From a virus: a stretch of 33,660 nt of DNA. Every line of letters begins with the position of its first letter. Within the stretch, counting starts at the first letter, position 1. The position numbers were made by a program, and so were the translations under genes. The notes beneath the pieces are model-generated. The model was not told the DNA's origin. It saw only the letters and a list, made by a program, of their open reading frames with translations, and did no database searches. The DNA lies in the IMG/VR virus record IMGVR_UViG_3300017752_000072, positions 1-33,660 of that record. One strand, given 5' to 3'. This document shows, piece after piece, positions 16,670 through 24,000 of this stretch.

Positions 16670-17155
16670 ATGCTGTTTGGATCCAATAGAGACTTCGACT
16701 TACTGGTTAATATTAATCGTGAACTGCTGCAGGATATTGTAGAACAGGAAATCGGTTACTATAAACTATCTCTAGACGATACTCAAGCTAATATATACGG
16801 TGAAGCAACTGAAAAGATTTATCTCGACCCAGTCAAACTAAACTGTTTAATAACTAGAGGAGATCAAGTAATAAACGTTGACGAATTTGGCCCTGATCTA
16901 GGAAGAGAAGCATCCTTTGCATTTTTAAGAGAAGATCTAGCTGATGCAGTAGTCGTCCCTGAAGTAGGTGATATAGTGCTATGGCATGAAGACTACTATG
17001 AAGTAGATACAGTAAGAGAGAACCAGCTATTCTTAGGGAGAGACAAGTCTTATAATATAGCCTCGTATGCTGAAAACTTTGGTTCTTCTGTTTCTATTAT
17101 TGTAGATTGTCACCTAACACGTACAGAAAAAGTAGGTATAGTAAGAGCAAGATAA
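16670..17155 (+). CDS. gp14: Neck protein, T4 gp14-like
   Basis: 161 residues, shorter than T4 gp14 (about 256). Signatures recalled from gp14-like head-completion proteins are present: an early helix (LLQDIVEQEIGYYKLSL), 'IYGEATEKIYLDPVKLNCLI', a central hydrophobic segment (ASFAFLREDL) and the barrel-like part 'PEVGDIVLWHEDYYEVDTV'. The protein should help seal the packaged head and accept the tail. It starts immediately after the preceding stop and ends one base before the next start, within the neck operon. Confidence 0.72.
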   Translation: MLFGSNRDFDLLVNINRELLQDIVEQEIGYYKLSLDDTQANIYGEATEKIYLDPVKLNCLITRGDQVINVDEFGPDLGREASFAFLREDLADAVVVPEVGDIVLWHEDYYEVDTVRENQLFLGRDKSYNIASYAENFGSSVSIIVDCHLTRTEKVGIVRAR

Positions 17156-17156
17156 A

Positions 17157-18443
17157 ATGGCAAATAAAAAGATACTTCCTAAGACTCAAGCACAGCTATC
17201 ACAGGCTACTATAACTCCTTACGACAAACTTAATCAAGGAAAAGTTCCTTTAAGAACTCCTAAAAAGAGAGGTGAAATAAGATCAGTTAAAAATGATGAT
17301 GTAAAGCAGTTTAATATAGGTCTTAGAGATATAGATGAAACTATCGTATACTACTTTAACGAAGTTATTAAACCCTCAGTAGTTAGGAACGGTAAAAGAG
17401 TAAACGTTCCAATACTATACGGCTCTCCTGAAAGATGGGCATCAGTACAAAAAGATGGATTTTATAGAGACAAGAACGGTAAGATTCAAACTCCTCTTAT
17501 TATGTTTAAGAGAGATAGTGTTGAAAAGAATCGTCAATTAGGTAATAAACTCGATGCTAACTTGCCAACTAATTTTGGTATATTTAAAAAGAAATTTTCT
17601 AAAAAGAACGTTTACGATCGATTTTCTGCTTTAACTAACAGGGAAACTGTAGATGAATACTACGGAGTAATAATACCAGATTACGTTAACATAGTTTACT
17701 CTTGTGTTATCTTTACCGAGTATGTAGAGCAAATGAATAAGGTAGTAGAATCTATAAATTTTGCTTCTGATTCCTATTGGGGTGATCCTGAGAAGTTTAA
17801 GTTTAGAGCTATGATCGATACCTATACTACCACAACAGAGATGGTACAGGGTCAAGATAGAATGATAAAAACTAACTTTACTATTAACCTTTTAGGGCAT
17901 ATAGTACCGGATTCTATCAACACCTCTATAGCTAATATGAATAAATTTTATTCTAAATCAGCAGTTACTTTTACTTTAGAGACAGCAGGATCAGAAGAAA
18001 CATTAGCAGCATTAGCAAGCACTCCAGCAAGAGAAGCTAAGGTAAGACAGTTTGACGGGCCAAGAGATAAGACTACTATAAATCAAACTATTAATCAAAC
18101 TATTATATCCGGTAGCGGTATGACAGATGATGAAAGAAACTATGCTTCTTTAAATGTACTTATTGATACAAATGAAACGTCTGCTTATACTAGTACCATA
18201 GATGTAGGTAACGATAAAGTGACTTATATAGGAGTAACTATAGCAGACACACCATCAGGTTTCCCGGCATTAACAGTAGATGATTTTACAGTATTTATTA
18301 ACGGTCTTAACATAGAACCGACTGCTATATCTTCAATAGCTGAAGACTCAGGTAATACAGTTATAACATTTAATATATCAGAGTTAGGTTATAGTTTGAA
18401 TAGTGAGTTTGAAATAACAGCAGTAGGTAAATTTAAATTCTAA
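17157..18443 (+). CDS. gp15: Tail-completion / sheath-stabiliser protein, T4 gp15-like, with extra C-terminal domain
   Basis: 428 residues against about 272 in T4 gp15. Residues 50-130 (ETIVYYFNEVI, VPILYGSPERWASVQ, TPLIMFKRDSVEKNR) and 165-260 (DYVNIVYSCVIFTEYVEQMN, then the FRAMIDTYTTTTE segment) match the gp15-like layout, where a hexamer caps the tail tube and sheath. After a Thr/Asn/Gln linker (TTINQTINQTI), residues about 330-428 look like a beta-sandwich of the Ig type, an addition relative to T4. The gene ends in TAATG, overlapping the first fibre gene. It lies next to gp14-like, as genes 14 and 15 do in T4. Confidence 0.68.
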   Translation: MANKKILPKTQAQLSQATITPYDKLNQGKVPLRTPKKRGEIRSVKNDDVKQFNIGLRDIDETIVYYFNEVIKPSVVRNGKRVNVPILYGSPERWASVQKDGFYRDKNGKIQTPLIMFKRDSVEKNRQLGNKLDANLPTNFGIFKKKFSKKNVYDRFSALTNRETVDEYYGVIIPDYVNIVYSCVIFTEYVEQMNKVVESINFASDSYWGDPEKFKFRAMIDTYTTTTEMVQGQDRMIKTNFTINLLGHIVPDSINTSIANMNKFYSKSAVTFTLETAGSEETLAALASTPAREAKVRQFDGPRDKTTINQTINQTIISGSGMTDDERNYASLNVLIDTNETSAYTSTIDVGNDKVTYIGVTIADTPSGFPALTVDDFTVFINGLNIEPTAISSIAEDSGNTVITFNISELGYSLNSEFEITAVGKFKF

Positions 18444-19558
18444 TGGCACAGATTTTTTGGGAACAGATACGAAACTTATTACCTTCCGGAGGAGAATATC
18501 TTACCGGAAGTCTTAATATATCCGGTTCTTTAACAACTTCTGGTTCTTTTATTATAAACGGCCAGTCTTTAGAAGACTTTGTAGATCAAAGAGCATTATC
18601 TGCTTCAACAGACTATGATCAACTGTCTAACGTACCATCTAATATATTTTCTGGTAGTTTTTTAGCAGGTCCGAATATAACTATAAATCAAACCGGTCAA
18701 ACAGTAGAAATATCAGGATCAGCTGCTACAAGTTATACTTCGTTAACTGACATACCTGCTAATATAGTTTCTAGCTCTTTACAGTTTGTATCTTTAATTG
18801 AACCGTTTACAGGTTCTTTTACTGGGAGTTTTACCGGGGATGCAAGTGGCCTTACTAACATTTCTATTACCACATCTTCTATTACTAATTTTAATCAAGG
18901 TATAGTTTCTAGCTCAGCCGGCCAAGCCTATATTGATTCATCAGTTAATGGTAATTTACTATCTTTTACTAGACTAAACGGAGGTTCAGATGCAGTTGAT
19001 CTTGGAGCTATAGTACCTTCCACACCAACTGGTTCTTTACTTAATAGCGGTAGTTATGACGAATCAAGCGGTATTTTAACTTTATTCTCTGACGATCAAA
19101 ATTACGCTATAGATTTAAGCTCGTTAGCAGGAGGAGGAGCTGGTAGTACTACAGTAGCTGGTGGAGCAGGAATAGATGTAGATTATAATGTAGGTACAAA
19201 TACCTACACAGTATCAGCTGATGTTTCTAGTATTTACGGTACTTCTATTATAAATGACTATATTGCAATAGATACCGGTTCATCTTATTTTATACAAGGA
19301 GTATTAGATTCAGGTCTATTTAGACAAACAGGCTCACATTGGTCGACATCCAATAGCATAAAAATAACAGGCTCTTTTGATGTAAACGTAACCGGTTCAG
19401 GTAATGAATTTACTATAGCGAAAAATGGAGAAGAAAAATTTAAACTAAATGAAGACGGTGTCATACAGTTTACATCACAGTCAAGTACTCCTAATGCAGT
19501 TGCAGGAGGAATGTACTATGACCAAACAGACGCTTTCTATTTAGGATTTCAAAATTAA
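18443..19558 (+). CDS. Fibre-type structural protein (371 aa)
   Basis: Ser/Thr/Gly-rich, with N-terminus MAQIFWEQIRNLLPSGGEYL followed by beta repeats (TGSLNISGSLTTSGSF). Residues 108-140 hold the module IVSSSLQF...PFTGSFTGSFTGD that recurs in the next gene at 156-188. A Gly-rich hinge (LAGGGAGSTTVAGGAG) lies near 230-245. The C-terminus (GGMYYDQTDAFYLGF) is like the 'MWYD' element found near the N-terminus of three downstream fibre genes. The composition and repeats fit a trimeric tail fibre or baseplate-attached spike; no receptor-binding or lyase motif is seen. It overlaps the gp15-like stop by one base. Confidence 0.7.
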   Translation: MAQIFWEQIRNLLPSGGEYLTGSLNISGSLTTSGSFIINGQSLEDFVDQRALSASTDYDQLSNVPSNIFSGSFLAGPNITINQTGQTVEISGSAATSYTSLTDIPANIVSSSLQFVSLIEPFTGSFTGSFTGDASGLTNISITTSSITNFNQGIVSSSAGQAYIDSSVNGNLLSFTRLNGGSDAVDLGAIVPSTPTGSLLNSGSYDESSGILTLFSDDQNYAIDLSSLAGGGAGSTTVAGGAGIDVDYNVGTNTYTVSADVSSIYGTSIINDYIAIDTGSSYFIQGVLDSGLFRQTGSHWSTSNSIKITGSFDVNVTGSGNEFTIAKNGEEKFKLNEDGVIQFTSQSSTPNAVAGGMYYDQTDAFYLGFQN

Positions 19559-19561
19559 AAC

Positions 19562-19575
19562 CTATTTATTATAAA
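19562..19575 (+). promoter_or_regulatory. Candidate late promoter motif before fibre gene
   Basis: CTATTTATTATAAA begins 3 nt after the previous stop and 32 nt before the next ATG, matching the motif seen before other virion genes. Confidence 0.5.
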
Positions 19576-19593
19576 CTCTTTTAGTATACAATT

Positions 19594-20703
19594 ATGGCAG
19601 AATGGAAAAAGATAATAGTTAGTGGTTCAGACGCTCACCTGGCGTCGGTAACAGCCTCTAACTTAACAAACGATAACATACTAGTAGCAGGAACTGGCGG
19701 TGCTGTAGAAAGCTCTGGTATAACATACAATGGATCAACATTAGGATTAGGAACCTCAGTAATTACTTCAACAGGAGCAACCTCTTTACTTTCAGGTTCT
19801 TTCTCAGGTTCATTTTCAGGTGACGGTACAGGCCTTACAGGCCTAACAGCTGATTCTGTAGCGTTTACAAATATTACAGGTAAACCAACATTAGTTTCTT
19901 CATCTGCTCAAATAGATCATGATCAGACAACTAACTTTGTAGCAGGAGAACACTTTCTTCAATCAGCTATTACCACAGTAGGTACTGTTACAACAGGTAA
20001 TGTTTCAGCTATTTTGCCAGCAGGAACTATATCAGGATCAGCACAATTGCCGGCCGGTATTGTATCAAGCTCACTACAGTTTAATGACCTTACTACTCCA
20101 TTCACAGGTTCATTTACTGGTTCATTTGTAGGAGACGGTACAGGATTAACCGGATTAGCTACCACACTAACAGTAGATGGTGACACAGGCACTCAAGATG
20201 TAAGCTTAACAGATGATGATCTACAAATTATCTCAGCTGATGCTAACGAAATTGTAACAGCAGTAACTAAAGTAGGTAATGATGTTAAAGTAAGTATTGG
20301 ATTACCAGATGATGTTACTATTGGAAACAATTTAACAGTAACAGGAGACTTAAACGTTCAAGGTTCTACAGTAACAATAGATACAGCTAATTTAGCAGTT
20401 GAAGATAAATTTATACTCATCAACTCAGGTTCTTCTACAGCAACTGATGAATCTGGTATTATCTTTGGAGGTTCAAGAGGAGCAGCAAATAACGGTGCAG
20501 CTCTTATTTGGAACGGAGATTACAACGGAAATGACGGTCGTCTTGCTATCGCCGATAGTGTTAATGCCGATGCTACTACAGCTGCAGTAAATTACTATGT
20601 AGGCGGTGTTTATTTAGGAACTTCAGGAAATGCAGCAACAGCAAAAGCTGATCATCCTGGAAACATTAGAGTAGAAGGATCAGATATATTCATTTACGTA
20701 TAA
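19594..20703 (+). CDS. Tail fibre protein (369 aa)
   Basis: The N-terminus MAEWKKIIVSGSDAHLASV is nearly the same as that of the giant fibre downstream (MPNWKKLITSGSDASLNSL), so both probably dock at the same site on the tail. Repeated SGSFSGSFSGDGTGLTGL-type elements occur at 67-85 and 171-188. Residues about 240-290 (LNVQGSTVTIDTANLAVEDK) and the C-terminus (NIRVEGSDIFIYV) resemble fibre shafts and tips I know from marine myoviruses. It ends just before a separate small transcription unit. There is no chaperone domain and no cysteine cluster, unlike the giant fibre. Confidence 0.75.
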   Translation: MAEWKKIIVSGSDAHLASVTASNLTNDNILVAGTGGAVESSGITYNGSTLGLGTSVITSTGATSLLSGSFSGSFSGDGTGLTGLTADSVAFTNITGKPTLVSSSAQIDHDQTTNFVAGEHFLQSAITTVGTVTTGNVSAILPAGTISGSAQLPAGIVSSSLQFNDLTTPFTGSFTGSFVGDGTGLTGLATTLTVDGDTGTQDVSLTDDDLQIISADANEIVTAVTKVGNDVKVSIGLPDDVTIGNNLTVTGDLNVQGSTVTIDTANLAVEDKFILINSGSSTATDESGIIFGGSRGAANNGAALIWNGDYNGNDGRLAIADSVNADATTAAVNYYVGGVYLGTSGNAATAKADHPGNIRVEGSDIFIYV

Positions 20704-20734
20704 TTTGATATTTAAAAAAAAATTCATATATTAG
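20704..20734 (+). promoter_or_regulatory. Bacteroidota-type promoter P1
   Basis: TTTG at 20704-20707 and TATATTAG at 20727-20734, 19 nt apart; the box continues as TATATTAGTTAT. Two other sites in the window share the same boxes. Spacing and sequence are close to the Bacteroidota TTTG / TAnnTTTG signal. Predicted transcription starts about 14 nt before the ATG of a 55-codon gene. Confidence 0.65.
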
Positions 20735-20753
20735 TTATATTATAAAACGTTTT

Positions 20754-20921
20754 ATGGGACTAGTGAGTAAATCAAAGCAAGTTCAAAGTCAAGAACTTAC
20801 CAAACAAGAGCTAGAATTTTTACTAGCAAAGTTACGATCGGCAAATTACAAAGGAGACGAATTCGAAATATACTTCTCGATCGTTAAAAAAGTTTCCGAT
20901 TCTCTTAAATTAATGGATTAG
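20754..20921 (+). CDS. Small protein (55 aa), own transcription unit
   Basis: Reads MGLVSKSKQVQSQ, then LTKQELEFLLAKLRSANYKG and a second helix (FEIYFSIVKKVSDSLKLMD). It is predicted to be two amphipathic helices. I recall similar 'LTxEELEFLL' mini-proteins in marine phage genomes but no known function. It is the only gene between promoter P1 and a strong terminator, and it interrupts the fibre block. The promoter looks host-like rather than late, so the gene may be expressed early. A small regulatory or host-directed protein is conceivable; nothing in the sequence proves it. Confidence 0.75.
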   Translation: MGLVSKSKQVQSQELTKQELEFLLAKLRSANYKGDEFEIYFSIVKKVSDSLKLMD

Positions 20922-20925
20922 AAAA

Positions 20926-20949
20926 AAGAAGAGCCTTCGGGCTCTTTTT
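20926..20949 (+). terminator. Rho-independent terminator after the 55-aa gene
   Basis: AAGAGCC (20929-20935) and GGCTCTT (20940-20946) pair around TTCG, followed by T residues and preceded by an A-run. It is very like the capsid-gene terminator. Confidence 0.95.
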
Positions 20950-20950
20950 G

Positions 20951-20960
20951 CTATTTATTA
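20951..20960 (+). promoter_or_regulatory. Candidate late promoter motif before giant fibre
   Basis: CTATTTATTA lies directly after the terminator and 74 nt before the giant fibre ATG. Sequence match is good; spacing is longer than usual. Confidence 0.4.
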
Positions 20961-21024
20961 GAAAGCTATTATTGGCCTGAAAAGGAAGTGGGCTCTTTGA
21001 GTAACCAACCGTAATTGTAAAACT

Positions 21025-24000
21025 ATGCCGAACTGGAAAAAACTGATCACGAGCGGTTCTGACGCTTCATTAAATTCTCTTAACTTATCCTCAGTAGTTA
21101 ATGCCGGTACTGATACCGACAAATTCCTAGTATTAGATGGTAGTGGTAATGTAGATTTCCGAACAGGAGCAAATGTGCTTTCTGATATCGGAGGTCAGGC
21201 TAGTGGTACTTACGTAACAGATGATGGAGGAGCAACCGGTGAAGTAGCAGTTTGGTCTTCAGGTACAGCTATATCAGGTTCTAATAGTATATTTTTCGAT
21301 ACAGCTAATAATAGATTAGGTGTTGGTACGTCTAGTCCTCAGAAAGCATTGCATATTTCAAGCTCAGGAGAAATGTTAAGGCTTGAAAGTTCAACAAATA
21401 CAAGTACTCTTAAATTTGTAGATACTAACGCTAATAGTATTATCAAAACCGTACAAGGTAAAATGGCTTTAGAAGCCGGCGGAACACAAATTTCTTTTGA
21501 CACTAACGGAAGTGAAAGAATGCGCCTTGACTCTACAGGGCTAGGAATAGGAACTACTAATCCTGAAGAAAAATTAACCATAGAGGGTAATATAAGCAGC
21601 AGTGGGTGTATACAGATAGGAACAGGACATACTAACTCTGGTACTTTATCTTCTATTGTAGGAGGCACTTTAAATACTATATCAGGTACTTGTTCTTTTA
21701 TTGGGGGTGGTAGCACCAACTGCGTATCTGGAAACCTAAGCTTTGTAGGTGGGGGTACACAAAATGACGCTCTTGCTAACTGTACAGTTGTAGTAGGAGG
21801 ATGTAACAACTCTATTTCCGGACTTCTTTCAAGTATAGTAGGTGGTCGCGATCATTGTATATCAGCAGCCGCCTGGTACGGTCTTATCGGTGGTGGTAGA
21901 TCTAACGCAATCTATGGAAATTACGGCTTTATAGGGGGTGGCTGTTCTAATTCAATATGTAGTCTTGAACAATACAGTGTAATCGGAGGAGGACAGCTTA
22001 ATATACTAGATGGTGACAATTCAGGTATTCTAGGAGGAAATTCTAACTGTGTAATACATGATAATTCATTTATAGTAGGTTCAAATTTAACTTCCTCTGC
22101 TTCTTGTACTACATTTATGAATAATTTAGATGTTGAAGGAACAGTTTCTGCTTCTGCATTTAGCGGCTCTTTTGTAGGCGATGGTAGTAACTTAACAGGA
22201 GTAGGAGGATCCCCAGGCGGTTCTAATACTCAAGTACAATATAATAACGGTGGTAACTTTGCCGGTAGTTCGAATCTTACTTTTGACGGTACAAACTTAA
22301 CAGTAGGGGGTAAAGTAACAGCAACTGAAATCGTAACTAATGTAGTTAGTCAATCTATATCTTTTGCAACTGGTTCGAACAGATTTGGAGATGAAATATC
22401 TGATACACATACATTTACAGGATCTATTAATGTTACAGGATCTCTAAATCTATCCTCAGTAGTAAATGCAGGAACCGACACAGATAAATTCCTAGTATTA
22501 GATTCATCTGGTAATGTAGACTTTAGAACAGGAGCTAATGTATTATCGGATATTGGAGCTACTACTTGTACCGGTACTGTAACTGGCACAGGAGCTGCTA
22601 ATAAACTTGCTATTTGGAACTCAGGAACAGAACTAACCTCAGATACAAATCTACATTGGGACACTTCAAATGACAGATTAGGAATCGGTACAACCAGTCC
22701 ATCCCAAAAACTAACCGTAGAAGGTAATATAAGCGCTAGTGGTGAGTTAGAGCTTACTGGAGGAGTTACTGCTAGTGTATTAAATTTTGAAGGAACATCT
22801 ACTAGTATTGGAGTTAATGCAGGGTGTACTAGGAGTACAAATACATTAAATAACGTTGTAATAGGTAAAGATGCATTTCTTAATGCAACATCACCTGATG
22901 CAAACGTTGTAATCGGTGTTAATGCAGGAAAAGATCTAAGCGTTTCTGGGCAACGCCAAGTACTTATCGGCTATAGCGCAGGAGAAAAAAATCAAAGAGG
23001 AGGAACAAACACAGCTGTAGGATATCAAGCATTGTACAGTTCTAACTATACCTTCCCAGGCCCTCAAAGTTCTGTTGCAATCGGTTATGCAGCACTTCAT
23101 AACGGTTCTGCCCATTCTAATAATGTTGCAGTAGGTTATAACGCAGGTAATAGTATTCAATCAGGAGGTAATAACGTTTTAATCGGTTACTGTACTGGTG
23201 TAGGTACTTTAACAACAGGCGGCGGCAACACTTTAGTAGGGTATAAAGCCGGAACATTAAATTCTAATGATTCTAACTCAATAGTAATTGGTTGTTGTGC
23301 TGTAGGCAAAGGATCCAATACAGTAGTTATCGGGCATAGTGATATTACTAGCACACACCTACAAGGTTCAGTCTCTGCTTCTACATTTAGCGGGTCCTTT
23401 GTGGGTGATGGTAGCAACCTAACAGGAGTAGGAGGATCTCCAGGCGGTTCTGATACTCAAGTACAGTATAATAACGGTGGTAGTTTTGCAGGTAGTTCAA
23501 ATCTTATTTTTGACGGTACAAATTTAACAGTAGGCGGTAATATAAGCGGTAGTGGATGTATACAGATAGGAACAGGTCATACATTATCCGGTACTAAGTC
23601 TTCTATAGGAGGTGGTATAAATCATACCATTACTGGTAACTGTAGTTTTATCGGAGGAGGATGTGACAACTGTATAACAGGTAACTGTAGTTTTGTAGGA
23701 GGTGGTAGACTAAATGACGTACTTAGTGCCTGTTCTATTATAGCAGGTGGTTATAACAACAGCCTTTCAGCAACAGTAACAGCTATAGCCGGAGGTAGAG
23801 ACAACTGTATAACGTCGGCAGGTGCATGTAGTTTTATTGGAGGAGGGTATATTAATAAGATTGAAAACATATTTTCAACTATAGGCGGTGGGTGTAGTAA
23901 CTGTGTTAGAGATAGATTCAGTGTTATCGCAGGAGGAGAGGATAACTGTACTAATTCCGACTATTGGTATAACGTCATCGGAGGAGGATGTACTAACACT

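Noticed and set aside
17157-18443. Tail sheath (gp18) identity for the 428-aa protein
   Set aside because: It is shorter than known sheath proteins and its 'ILYGSPERW' and 'YSCVIFTEYVEQM' segments fit gp15-like proteins, next to a gp14-like gene.
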